From the NCBI GenBank assembly GCA_041390685.1, contig JAWKPL010000001.1:496001-560000 (forward strand): a stretch of 64,000 nucleotides of DNA, in the 5' to 3' direction. Shown here in pieces: positions 51,657 through 60,320 of this stretch; the stretch's first letter is position 1, and every line of letters starts with the position of its first letter. The translations under genes and the position numbers were made by a program. Source of the stretch: JAIBBD01 sp041390685 (GTDB lineage: Bacteria > Chloroflexota > Dehalococcoidia > UBA2979). The notes beneath the pieces were generated by a model that ran no database searches, was not told where the DNA came from, and saw only the letters and a program-made list of their open reading frames with translations.

Positions 51657-51682
51657 GAGGCGGCTCAAGGGGGAGCCGCCTC
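51657..51682 (+). terminator. Hairpin before the double CoA-transferase gene
   Basis: GAGGCGGCT and AGCCGCCTC pair around an eight-base loop. It lies 72 bases after the glycosyltransferase stop and 17 before the next start. It may end the polysaccharide transcript or act in the leader of the next gene. Confidence 0.5.
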
Positions 51683-51699
51683 CAGGGGAGGGCGCGGAG

Positions 51700-54183
51700 A
51701 TGGCCGGACCACTCGCGGGGATTCGCGTGATCGATTTGAGCAGCGGCCAGGCAGCCGGGCTGGCGACGATGGTGCTGGCCGACTTCGGGGCGGACGTGGT
51801 CAAGGTGGAGGGGCCAGGGGGCGACCCGGCGCGCGCTGAGGCGGCGGCACCGATGTGGCTGCGCGGGAAGCGCAGCGTGACGCTGGACCTCGAGGAGGCG
51901 GAGGGACGCGAGCGGCTGCGGGAGCTGGCACGCGGTGCCGACGTCGTCGTGTCGTCGGAGTTGCAGGAGGCGGCCGCGGCGCGCGGAGCGGACTACGCGG
52001 CGCTGAGCGAGTTGAACCCGGGGCTGGTGTACACCTCGGTGACGGGGTGGGGGCTCGCGGGGCCGTACGCCTCGTACCCGCCGAACGAGGCGCTGGTGGC
52101 GGCGAAGTCGGGACGGATGCAGGCGCTGTCGGGGGTTGTGCGGCGGGAGGGGCCGGCGTACGTCGCGGTGCGGAACGGGCATCACGCGGCAACGCAGTCG
52201 GCGATCGCGGGGACGCTGGCGGCGCTGCTGGTGCGGGAGCGGACGGGGCGCGGGCAGCTGGTGGAGACGAGCCTGCTGCGGGGGCAGCTGCCGTACGACT
52301 TCCGGACGCTGATGTCAGCGCAGCTGACGCCTCGATATCCGGCGCTACTGGGGAACGACCCATACGCCTCGTTCGCGCCGGACACGATGCCGATGCTGGG
52401 GTACCAGCCAGCGCAGACGCAGGACGGACGGTGGATCCAGTTCGCGAACCTGCTGGAGCACCTGGTGCAGTCGAGCCTGGTGGCGATGGACCTCGTGGAG
52501 GAGGTGCTGACGAATCCGCGGTACGCGGGGGTGCCGAACGGCCTCGACGAGACGGCGCGAGAGGAGGTGCGGAACCTGATCCTCCAACGGATGCGGGAGC
52601 GGCCGGCCGCGGAGTGGATGGAGCGGTTCCAGGAGAACGGGAACGTGGCCGCGGAGATCGTGGGGACGGCGCAGGAGGCAGTGCGGCACCCGGACATGGA
52701 AGCGAACCACGAGGTGGTGGACCGAGCGGACCCGCGGCTGGGGAACGTGCGACAGCTGGGGCTGCTGGCGCGGCTGACGAAGACGCCGGGGGACGTGGGC
52801 GGGCCGGCGCCGGAGGCGGGTGCGCACACCTCGGAGGTGCTGAGCGAGGCGCCGCGGACGGCCTGGCGCGCGCCGGAGGAGCTGCCCGAGCGGCGGCCAA
52901 GTCACCCGCTCGAGGGTGTGACGGTGCTGGAGTTCGCGACGATCATCGCGGCGCCGCTGGGGGCGTCGCTGCTGGGCGACCTCGGGGCGCGGGTGATCAA
53001 GGTGGAGCCGGTGGACGGGGGCGACCCGATGCGCGGGCTCGGCGTGGGCCTCGGGGCGATGTTCGGGGTGTCGAAGACGACGGGCTCGAAGGAGAGCATC
53101 TGCATCGACCTGAAGGCAGAGTCCGGGCGGGCGATCGTGCGCCGGCTCATGGCGGACGCGGACGTGATCATCCACAACTACCGGCCGGGGGTGCCGGAGC
53201 GGCTCGGGATCGGGTACGAGCAGGCCCGCGAGGTGCGGCCGGACATCGTGTGGGTGAGCGTGAACGGGTACGGCCCGGACGGGCCGGGGGCGCATCGCCC
53301 CTCGGCGCACCCGATCCCGGGAGCGGTGTGCGGCGGGGCGCTGATGCAATCGGGGAGCGGGTGGCCGCCCGCGACGGCGTCGATCGAAGAGCTGCGCGAG
53401 GCGTCGCGGTGGTTCTCGCGGGCGAACGAGGCGAACCCTGACCCGAACACCTCGATGGTGGTGGCATCCTCGGCGTTGCTGGGGCTCGTGGCACGGCAGC
53501 GGACGGGCGAGGGACAGCCGATCTTCATCAGCATGCTGGGCGCGAACGGGTACGCGAACGCCGACGACTTCCTGACCTACGAGGGGAAGGCTGAGCGACC
53601 GACGATCGACTCGGGACTGCACGGGACGGGGCCGCTGCACCGGCTGTACCGGGCGCGCGACGGCTGGGTGATGCTGTCCGCGGCGAGCGACGACGGCTGG
53701 CGGGCGTTCTGCCTCGCGGCGAACGCGGACGACCTCGGAGTGGACGCGCGGTTCGGGGACGGCAGGGGGCGCGCGGAGCACGGAGCGGCGCTGGCGGAGG
53801 CCCTCGAAGGGCTGTTCGCGACGCGGGGTGCGGACGAGTGGGAGTCGACGTTGACTGCGGCGGGCGTGGGGTGCGTACGGGCGGACGGGTACGCGAACGC
53901 GGGGCAGTTCCTGCTCGAAGACCCGCACGCGCAAGCGAACGAGTTGCTGGCCGACGCGACGCATGCGCAATGGGGGGCGTACCGGCGCTGGGGGGCGACG
54001 TGGCGGTTCAGCGACACGCCGGCGAACCCGCGGGCGGGCGTGCTCGCGGGGCAGCACACGGACGCGCTGCTCGAGGAGTACGGGTACACGGCGGCCGAGG
54101 TGGCGGCGCTGCGGGAGAGCGGCGTGGTGTGGTCGGAGCAGCCGATGGACCTCGGTGAGCCCGTGGCGGCACCGGCGGGGTAG
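51700..54183 (+). CDS. Fused double CaiB/BaiF CoA-transferase
   Basis: An 827-residue protein made of two class III CoA-transferase domains. Domain 1 (about 1-390) begins GIRVIDLSSGQAAGLATMVLADFGADVVKVEG; domain 2 (about 405-800) begins GVTVLEFATIIAAPLGASLLGDLGARVIKVEP and contains HNYRPGVPERLGIGYEQ. Single-domain enzymes are about 400 residues and form interlocked dimers, so the fusion could be one internally interlocked unit. In domain 1 the LNRGKR-like motif is WLRGKRSVTLDLE and the usual NYRPG segment reads SSELQEAAA, so domain 1 is the more divergent and may be non-catalytic. It is followed after 10 bp by an LLM flavoprotein gene. Confidence 0.9.
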   Translation: MAGPLAGIRVIDLSSGQAAGLATMVLADFGADVVKVEGPGGDPARAEAAAPMWLRGKRSVTLDLEEAEGRERLRELARGADVVVSSELQEAAAARGADYAALSELNPGLVYTSVTGWGLAGPYASYPPNEALVAAKSGRMQALSGVVRREGPAYVAVRNGHHAATQSAIAGTLAALLVRERTGRGQLVETSLLRGQLPYDFRTLMSAQLTPRYPALLGNDPYASFAPDTMPMLGYQPAQTQDGRWIQFANLLEHLVQSSLVAMDLVEEVLTNPRYAGVPNGLDETAREEVRNLILQRMRERPAAEWMERFQENGNVAAEIVGTAQEAVRHPDMEANHEVVDRADPRLGNVRQLGLLARLTKTPGDVGGPAPEAGAHTSEVLSEAPRTAWRAPEELPERRPSHPLEGVTVLEFATIIAAPLGASLLGDLGARVIKVEPVDGGDPMRGLGVGLGAMFGVSKTTGSKESICIDLKAESGRAIVRRLMADADVIIHNYRPGVPERLGIGYEQAREVRPDIVWVSVNGYGPDGPGAHRPSAHPIPGAVCGGALMQSGSGWPPATASIEELREASRWFSRANEANPDPNTSMVVASSALLGLVARQRTGEGQPIFISMLGANGYANADDFLTYEGKAERPTIDSGLHGTGPLHRLYRARDGWVMLSAASDDGWRAFCLAANADDLGVDARFGDGRGRAEHGAALAEALEGLFATRGADEWESTLTAAGVGCVRADGYANAGQFLLEDPHAQANELLADATHAQWGAYRRWGATWRFSDTPANPRAGVLAGQHTDALLEEYGYTAAEVAALRESGVVWSEQPMDLGEPVAAPAG

Positions 54184-54193
54184 GGGGACGGGC

Positions 54194-54952
54194 GTGGGGC
54201 GAGGATTCGGCGTCGACGCGGGGCTCGCGGACGAGGTGGCCTCGGAAGTCGCGCGGCGAGCGGAAGCGGCGGGCTATAGCAGCGTGTGGGCGACCGACAC
54301 GCCGAGCGCGGACGGGCTGGCGAACCTCGCAGCGTTCGCGCAGGCAACAGAGCGGATCCGGGTCGGGGTGGGCGTACTGCCGCTCGACCGACACTCGCCG
54401 GAGACGATCGTGCGGCGCGTGCGCGAGCTGGGGCTACCCGTCGAGCGGTTGTGGCTGGGGATCGGCTCGGGGGGGAACGCGCGGCCGCTGCGGGCGGTGC
54501 GGGACGCGATCGCGCCGCTGCGTGACGGGCTGCCGGGCGTCTCGATCGTGGTCGCGGCGATGGGCCCGCAGATGATGCGGATCGCATCGGAGGTGGGAGA
54601 CGCGGTGCAGCCGAACTGGCTGATACCTCGGACGATCGTGGAGGCGAAGGGGCTGTACGCGCCGGGGAGCCGGGCGCAGACGATCATGTACGTACGGGCG
54701 GCGCTCGACCCGGGAGGGCGAGAGCGGGTGGGACGAGAGGCCGGCCGCTACGCGGCGACGCGGCCGCAGCACTTCGAGGCGAACGAGGTGCCGCCCGCCG
54801 AGGTGGGGGTGGCAGGGGACGCGGCGTCGCTCGACGCGCAGCTGGCGCCGTACGAGGCCGTCCTCGACGAGACGGTGGTGCGGGCACTCCCAGCGTCGCC
54901 GGCGCCCGAAGACCTGTTCGCACTGATCGAGGCGGCGCGGCCTTCGAGGTAG
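54194..54952 (+). CDS. LLM-class flavin-dependent oxidoreductase
   Basis: A 252-residue luciferase-like TIM-barrel protein: RRAEAAGYSSVWATDTP at the start, ERIRVGVGVLPLDRHSPE, ERLWLGIGSGG and the C-terminal PRTIVEAKGLY. Members use FMN or F420. It is shorter than the usual 300-340 residues and appears to lack an insertion. The start is GTG 54194 after AGGGGGACGGG. Its closeness to the CoA-transferase gene (10 bp) suggests a joint catabolic unit. Converges with the GT2 gene. Confidence 0.82.
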   Translation: MGRGFGVDAGLADEVASEVARRAEAAGYSSVWATDTPSADGLANLAAFAQATERIRVGVGVLPLDRHSPETIVRRVRELGLPVERLWLGIGSGGNARPLRAVRDAIAPLRDGLPGVSIVVAAMGPQMMRIASEVGDAVQPNWLIPRTIVEAKGLYAPGSRAQTIMYVRAALDPGGRERVGREAGRYAATRPQHFEANEVPPAEVGVAGDAASLDAQLAPYEAVLDETVVRALPASPAPEDLFALIEAARPSR

Positions 54953-54983
54953 CGGGGAGCCGCCCGAACGTTGCGCGCCCCGG

Positions 54984-55718
54984 TCAGGCGGAGCCGTGGC
55001 GGCGGCGGATGGCGAGCACCTCGCGGAGGGTGCGCCAGGCGGTGATGGGGTTCGCGCGGACGGTGGAGCCGCCGACGAAGTGCCAGGGGACGGGGATCTC
55101 CTCGACGCGGAGGCCGGCGCGCTGGGCGACGAGCAGTACCTCGACGTCGAAGCCCCAGCCGTCAGAGGTGCAGCGGGGGAGGGTGCGGGCGACTGCCTCG
55201 CGGGTGAAGAGCTTGAAGGGACACTGGGTGTCCTGCAGGGGGAGGCCGACGAGCCCGCGCTGGAAGCGCTTGAAGAGGCGGCTGAGCCAGCCTCGGAGGA
55301 GGGGCTGGCCAGCGCCGTCGGCGCGGCCGGTATGGGAGATGCGGATGCCGACGACGACATCGGCCCCGGCATCGATGCGCCGCGCGGCTTCGGCGAAGGA
55401 CTCCGGGCCGACGGAGAGGTCGGCATCGAGGAAGCCGACGAGGGGGCTGGAGGCGGCGGCGAGGCCGGTGCGGAGGGCGGCGCCTTTGCCTCGATTGCGG
55501 TCGTGGTCGACGAGGCGGATGCGGGGGTGGGTGGCGCGAGCGACGCGTTCGCGGATGAGGTCGGCGGTGTCGTCCTCGCTGCCATCGTTGACGACGATGA
55601 CCTCGGCGATGTCGAGGCCCTCGCAGCGTTCGATGAGGTGATCGAGGGTCGAGCCGATGCGGAGCGACTCGTTCCATGCCGGAATGACGATGGTGAGACG
55701 CGCCTCGGGCGCCGTCAT
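54984..55718 (-). CDS. Dolichyl-phosphate-glucosyltransferase-like GT2
   Basis: A 244-residue family 2 glycosyltransferase. It has TIVIPAWNESLRIGSTLDHL, VIVVNDGSEDDT, NRGKGAALRTGL and the donor-binding DAD in GFLDADLSVGP, then DTQCPFKLFTREA. It is of the type that loads a polyprenyl phosphate with a hexose (ALG5/DPM1-like). Its start overlaps the stop of the GtrA gene (ATGA), and the combination polyprenyl-phosphate glycosyltransferase, GtrA flippase-like protein and a GT-C enzyme is the standard set for sugar transfer outside the membrane. Confidence 0.9.
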   Translation of the reverse strand: MTAPEARLTIVIPAWNESLRIGSTLDHLIERCEGLDIAEVIVVNDGSEDDTADLIRERVARATHPRIRLVDHDRNRGKGAALRTGLAAASSPLVGFLDADLSVGPESFAEAARRIDAGADVVVGIRISHTGRADGAGQPLLRGWLSRLFKRFQRGLVGLPLQDTQCPFKLFTREAVARTLPRCTSDGWGFDVEVLLVAQRAGLRVEEIPVPWHFVGGSTVRANPITAWRTLREVLAIRRRHGSA

Positions 55719-56179
55719 GGGCGCGCCTCACCGGGGGCAGCGGACGGGAGCGAAGCCTCGCGGTCCCGGAAGACGAAGTAGTTGAAGCCGAAGAAGTTCC
55801 AGGTGGCGGAGACGCCGACCGCGGCGACCTTCACGGCGTTGAGCGCGAGATAGCCCTCGGCCTGTGTGGCCTCGAAGAGACCGACGAGCGCGGCGTCGTA
55901 GAGGAGGGCGCCAGCGGTGGCGACGAGGATGTACCGAACGAGCAGGCGCCGCTGATGGCCGACGGCCCAGGTGATGCGAGAGTTCAGCGTGTAGCCGACG
56001 AGGGTAGCGACGGCGAACGCCAGGGTATTGGCGAGGACGATGTGAGTCCTCGGCGGGTCGCCGTTGCCGGCCAGGGCGAGGTTGAAGACCAGGAAGTCGG
56101 TCGCGGTAGCGATGAAGCCCACGCCGATGAACCGCACGAGGCGAGCATTGAGAAGCGTCAGGAGGCGCGACGGTTGCAC
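55715..56179 (-). CDS. GtrA-family membrane protein
   Basis: A 154-residue protein with four membrane helices, typical of GtrA: LVRFIGVGFIATATDFLVFN, ANTLAFAVATLVGYTLNSRITW, YILVATAGALLYDAALVGL and WNFFGFNYFVFRDRE. GtrA proteins are thought to flip polyprenyl-linked sugars. It is coupled by a four-base overlap to the GT2 gene and lies 93 bp after the GT-C gene on the same strand. Confidence 0.92.
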   Translation of the reverse strand: MQPSRLLTLLNARLVRFIGVGFIATATDFLVFNLALAGNGDPPRTHIVLANTLAFAVATLVGYTLNSRITWAVGHQRRLLVRYILVATAGALLYDAALVGLFEATQAEGYLALNAVKVAAVGVSATWNFFGFNYFVFRDREASLPSAAPGEARP

Positions 56180-56272
56180 TGAGTCAGGTGGCCCTTCCCG
56201 CTGGTGGGGACGGTAGCGGGCGGCGTACCCCCTCGCAAGCGCGGGGGCGGCGGGTGGGGCCGAGCGGCCGGA

Positions 56273-58036
56273 TCACGGTGCGCGTGGCCCTTCGTCGCGG
56301 TGCAGCAGATAGAGGGCCGTGGGCCGAGAGTCGAGCCAGAGGTCATAGGGATGCCTCGAAACGGTGGTGTAGCCGGGGAGCTCGGTGGCGGCGACGGTGT
56401 ATTCGGGGTCGACGATGGAGCCGTAGAGGGTGAGCCACCACCTCGGGTCGCCGTTGTTGGTGTGGATGCCGCGTTCGGCGTAGGAACGCTCGCCGAGGTA
56501 GTAGCCGGTCCAGGAGCCGCCGCCATCGAGCTGGGTGAGGGGGATGCCGGAGTCGGCGGCCGCGCGAGCGACGTCCCACTGGGCCTGGTGGAAGGCGATG
56601 TTGTCGCGGGTGCCGATGACGGCGAAGAGGGCAAGGACACCGGTGGCGTACCAGGCGAGCGGGATGTGCACTCGGACGTCACGCACGGCCCAGAGCGTGA
56701 GCGCGATGCTCAGCGGGAGGAGCGGCAGGAGGTAACGGTCGAGGGAAGGGGCCGGGAGCCCGGCGACCGTCCAGTAGCGGAAGTGCGTCGAGACGATGAC
56801 GACGAGGATGGCCTGGATGGCGAAGGCGACGAGGACCATCGTGGCGTTCGCCGAGGGGCGGCGCACGCCGAGGGCGCGTATGACGAGGAAGCCGGCGACG
56901 ACGGCTGAGGCGGCGCAGAGGAAGGTCAGTGCGGTGAAGAACCACTCGCCCGCGAGTGCGGCTCGGGAGACGACGAGGTCGTTGGGCCCGATGCCGGCGA
57001 CGCTCAGGAAGTGCGGGACGTAGGGCATGCGCATACCGAGCGCGCGGAGGGCGGCCATGCCAGCGAGCACGACGACCAGCCAGACGACGAAGGCGACCCA
57101 CGCACGGGGACGGACGCCCGCGGCGACGGGCCGGAGATAGAGGGCGGCACCGAGGGTCAGGGGCAGGACGAACAGCCCGATGTACCCCGCCTCGATGGCG
57201 GCGAGGCGTTCGGCCTGGGTGCCGAGGGCGCCCCAGCCACCCTCGAGGAGTTGTTCTTCCATGAGGGACTGGACGGCGGGGACGCCGTTCACGTTCAGGA
57301 GCCACCAGCGGTAGGCGAGGTAGGCGAGGAGCGGGAGTGCGCCGACCTCGAGGGCGACGACGACGGAGCGCCGGGTGAGGCGGAGCGGGAGGCGGCCGCT
57401 GAGCAGGAGCGCGGCAAGGACGCCGACCGGGATGAAGATGCCGGGCTGACGGACGAGGAGGGCGCAGGCGCCCACGGCGGAGCCCGCGAGCAGCCAGCGG
57501 TCCTCGATGCCGTGGCGCACGGCGCGGACGGCGCAGTAGAGGGCGATGACGGTGAGCGACGTGAGGGGGACGTCCGTCATGAAGGTGAAAGCCAGGGCAT
57601 AGCCGAGGGGGTTGAAGAGGTAGGCGGCCGCACCGAGGGCACTGAGCCCTCGGCGGGCGGTGAGCTCCCAGACGATGCCGTAGAAGGCGATGCCGCCGAG
57701 CAGCCAGAGCACGACGGTCGAGAGGCGGAACACGCCGGGGGAGGCGCCGAAGAGGACGCCGAAGAGGGCCCCCCAGACGGCCTGGAAGACGAGGTGGGGA
57801 CTGACAAGGGGGTGCACCTCGAGCTTGCCGGTATCGACGAGGCGCTCGGCGGACCACATGAAGACCCAGTCATCGCTGATGGCGACGCCGGCGAGGGTAG
57901 GGACGATGAACATGGAGAGGAGGAAGACGCCGAGGATGGCGGCAAGCGGCCAGTGCGGGCGCGCCCGGGCCAGGCGATCCGGCTCGACGGCGGTGGCGGG
58001 CTCGGTCGCCCGGTCGAGTGACGTAGCAGCCGTCAC
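56273..58036 (-). CDS. GT-C (GT39-like) membrane glycosyltransferase
   Basis: A 587-residue polytopic membrane protein with about 12 helices. The first outer loop has GVAISDDWVFMW, with the acidic pair typical of dolichyl-phosphate-mannose mannosyltransferase-like (GT39/ArnT) enzymes, and GVLFGASPGVFRLSTVVLWL follows. These use a polyprenyl-phosphate sugar on the outer side of the membrane. It is the first gene of a three-gene unit with gtrA and GT2, which would make and flip the donor. The acceptor, protein or lipid, is unknown. Confidence 0.85.
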   Translation of the reverse strand: MTAATSLDRATEPATAVEPDRLARARPHWPLAAILGVFLLSMFIVPTLAGVAISDDWVFMWSAERLVDTGKLEVHPLVSPHLVFQAVWGALFGVLFGASPGVFRLSTVVLWLLGGIAFYGIVWELTARRGLSALGAAAYLFNPLGYALAFTFMTDVPLTSLTVIALYCAVRAVRHGIEDRWLLAGSAVGACALLVRQPGIFIPVGVLAALLLSGRLPLRLTRRSVVVALEVGALPLLAYLAYRWWLLNVNGVPAVQSLMEEQLLEGGWGALGTQAERLAAIEAGYIGLFVLPLTLGAALYLRPVAAGVRPRAWVAFVVWLVVVLAGMAALRALGMRMPYVPHFLSVAGIGPNDLVVSRAALAGEWFFTALTFLCAASAVVAGFLVIRALGVRRPSANATMVLVAFAIQAILVVIVSTHFRYWTVAGLPAPSLDRYLLPLLPLSIALTLWAVRDVRVHIPLAWYATGVLALFAVIGTRDNIAFHQAQWDVARAAADSGIPLTQLDGGGSWTGYYLGERSYAERGIHTNNGDPRWWLTLYGSIVDPEYTVAATELPGYTTVSRHPYDLWLDSRPTALYLLHRDEGPRAP

Positions 58037-58174
58037 GAGGCGTGGGGGCGAGGGGGTGGCTGGGACACGGTGGGGCTCCTGCCAGGCGATTGGGAGGCCC
58101 TCGAACCTCCGGTGTCGTTGGGGATCGTATCAGCGCGCCCCACCGGTGACGAACCGGCGGGTGGCAGTTCGCGG

Positions 58175-58726
58175 TCAGTCCTGAGCATCGTGGTGGACGC
58201 CCTCGATCGTGGTGCGGGGTCCCGGCGACGAGGCGGGTGCGGGCAAGACGGAGAACGAGCCATTCGTCTCCATGACGACCGCGTAGACCTCGGAGGGGGA
58301 GGAGATGCCGTGGCTGCGGAGCGCGGCGTCGAGCTCACTCCTCGTGACGCGTTCGCGGGCGAGGGCGCGGTCGAGAGGTCGGCCCTGGTAGAGGAGCATG
58401 GCGGGCTCGCTCTTGAGCACGCGCTGTGACGGGGGCCAGTGGGCACTGAGCCAGGCGATGCTGAACTGCAGCCCGATGAGGAGCAAGAAGGCGGTGACGC
58501 CCTCGGCGAGTGATACTTCGCTGGAGAGGAGGACGGTGGCGAGGGTGGAGCCGAGCGCGACGGTGACGACGAAGTCGAAGGCATTCATCTGAGTGAGGGT
58601 GCGCTTGCCGGAGACGCGGAGGGACGCGATCAGAGCGGCGTAAGCGAGCGTGCCGACGACGATGGTGCGCACGAGGTCGGCGATGCCGTCGTAGAACATG
58701 ATCTGAGGGTATGCAGGGGTGTCCAC
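58175..58726 (-). CDS. DUF421 (YetF-type) membrane protein
   Basis: A 183-residue protein with three N-terminal helices (TIVVGTLAYAALIASLRV, AFDFVVTVALGSTLATVLL, AEGVTAFLLLIGLQFSIAWL) and a cytosolic C-terminal domain with the conserved PAMLLYQGRPLDRALARERVT. It is a member of the widespread YetF/YdfR family, whose function is poorly known. GTG at 58726 is used; a later ATG at 58699 (MFYDGI) is possible. Confidence 0.88.
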   Translation of the reverse strand: MDTPAYPQIMFYDGIADLVRTIVVGTLAYAALIASLRVSGKRTLTQMNAFDFVVTVALGSTLATVLLSSEVSLAEGVTAFLLLIGLQFSIAWLSAHWPPSQRVLKSEPAMLLYQGRPLDRALARERVTRSELDAALRSHGISSPSEVYAVVMETNGSFSVLPAPASSPGPRTTIEGVHHDAQD

Positions 58727-58785
58727 GGCCGGTGACGCGGTCGAAGGCGCCCGCCATCAGAGCCGGGCCGGGCTGGGGGACGGGA

Positions 58786-58813
58786 GAGGGCCGCCACCGG
58801 GGTGACGGCCCTC
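58786..58813. terminator. Hairpin terminator
   Basis: GAGGGCCG(C)CACC pairs with GGTG(A)CGGCCCTC, with one mismatch, 25 bases beyond the acyl-CoA dehydrogenase stop at 58838. Confidence 0.65.
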
Positions 58814-58837
58814 ACTGTCGAGCGGGGTGATCCCTCG

Positions 58838-60055
58838 CTAGCCGCGGGGGAGGCCGAGGCCGCGGGTGGCGATGATGTTGCGCTGAATCTCGCTGGAGCC
58901 GCCCGCTATGGTGATGACGACGCTGCTGACGTAGGTCTGCGTGTGCGTGGCGCGGAGCGGGGCCAGGGGCTCCTTCGAGGACCAGAGGTTGCCGTAGAGG
59001 CCGTAGACCTTGGTGCCGGTGCGGGAGACACGCTGGGAGAGCTCGGAGGAGTAGGCCTTGCCCATGGAGGCCTCGTAGTTGGGGATCTCGCCGCGGGACT
59101 GCATCGAGGCGATGCGGAGCGAGAGGTTGCTATTGATGTCGACCTCGATGAAGCGGTCGGCGATCTCATGACGGAGCTGGTGCGCGCGGTTGGCGCGCTG
59201 GCCGCCCTTGACGTCCTCGATGAGGGCGTTGAGGGCGCGCTGCTGCTGCATGGCGCCGGCGATGCCGGAGCGTTCGAAGTCGAGGAGGGTCATGCCGACG
59301 TACCAGCCGCGGTTGACCTCGCCGACGACCTGGCTGGCGGGGATGCGGACGTCCTCGTAGAAGGTCTCGTTAGTGGCATGGTGCCAGCCCATGGAGATGA
59401 TGGGGCGGACGGAGATGCCGGGGGTGGTCATGTCGGCCATGAGGAAGGTGATGCCTCGATGCTTCGGGGCGTCGGGGTCGGTGCGGGTGAGCATGAAGAT
59501 CCAGTTGGCCATGTGGCCGGCGGAGGTCCAGAGCTTCTGGCCGTTGACGACGTACTCGTCGCCGTCGCGGACGGCGCGGCACTGGAGGGAGGCGAGGTCG
59601 GAGCCGGCGCCGGGCTCGGAGAAGCCCTGGGCCCAGAGGTATTCGCCCTTGAGGGTGGGGGGCAGGAAGCGCTGCTTCTGCTCCTCGGTGCCGTGGACGA
59701 GGAGGGTGGGGCCGATCTGCATGAGGTGTGCGCCGCCGACCTCGGGGGCTTCGACGCGGGCGAGCTCCTGCTTGAGGATGAATTGCTCGATGGTGGAGAG
59801 GCCGGCGCCGCCGTACTCGGAGGGGAAGCTGGGGGCGGCCCAGCCGCGTGAGTTGAGGGCTTCCATCCACTCGTGGGCGGCGGCTTTGGCCTGGTCGGTG
59901 CCGTGCATCATGTCGAACTGCCAGCCGGCCTCGGGGTTGTCGTCCTCGGGGCCGCTGACCAGCTGGTCTTTGTAGTACTTCGGCAGGGAGGCCTCGATGA
60001 AGGCGCGGGCGTCGGCGCGGAAGGCAGCCTGCTCTGTGGTGTCGTTCCAGTCCAT
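58838..60055 (-). CDS. Acyl-CoA dehydrogenase family protein (paralogue 4 of 4)
   Basis: A 405-residue member of the paralogous set: MDWNDTTEQAAFRADARAFI, FSEPGAGSDLASLQ, NGQKLWTSAGHMANWIFMLT, WHHATNETFYEDVRIP and the ending IQRNIIATRGLGLPRG. The ATG at 60055 has GAGGAG upstream, so the much longer open frame beyond it is not coding. Differences from the others lie around the acyl pocket (GHMANWIFMLT, QQQRALNALIEDVKGG). Single gene. Confidence 0.94.
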   Translation of the reverse strand: MDWNDTTEQAAFRADARAFIEASLPKYYKDQLVSGPEDDNPEAGWQFDMMHGTDQAKAAAHEWMEALNSRGWAAPSFPSEYGGAGLSTIEQFILKQELARVEAPEVGGAHLMQIGPTLLVHGTEEQKQRFLPPTLKGEYLWAQGFSEPGAGSDLASLQCRAVRDGDEYVVNGQKLWTSAGHMANWIFMLTRTDPDAPKHRGITFLMADMTTPGISVRPIISMGWHHATNETFYEDVRIPASQVVGEVNRGWYVGMTLLDFERSGIAGAMQQQRALNALIEDVKGGQRANRAHQLRHEIADRFIEVDINSNLSLRIASMQSRGEIPNYEASMGKAYSSELSQRVSRTGTKVYGLYGNLWSSKEPLAPLRATHTQTYVSSVVITIAGGSSEIQRNIIATRGLGLPRG

Positions 60056-60320
60056 GGTGCGTGGCTCCTCGACAGGTAGCTGGTGAGGCGATGGTCCTTG
60101 TGTAGCTGTACGCCGTGGTAGGGGCGGGGTCAACTGTGTGGGAGGGTGCTGCCTCGACGCCGGCGGGCGACGGCCAGGTAGCTCCTCAGCGAGGAGCCGC
60201 CGGGATGTACGAGCGCGGACTCGATGCGGGCGGGTCTGATGTCGAGGCGCGTCACGAGACAGCCTCGAGTGACGGGACCCCGTGGTCCCGCGCGCGTGGG
60301 TCAGGTGGTGACTTCGAGTG
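60056..60320. other. Gene-free stretch between two minus-strand genes
   Basis: A 265-bp region that must contain the promoter of the acyl-CoA dehydrogenase gene and the end of the amine-oxidase transcript. The short hairpin GGGACCCCGTGGTCCC lies at about 60275-60290. No gene is supported. Confidence 0.4.
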
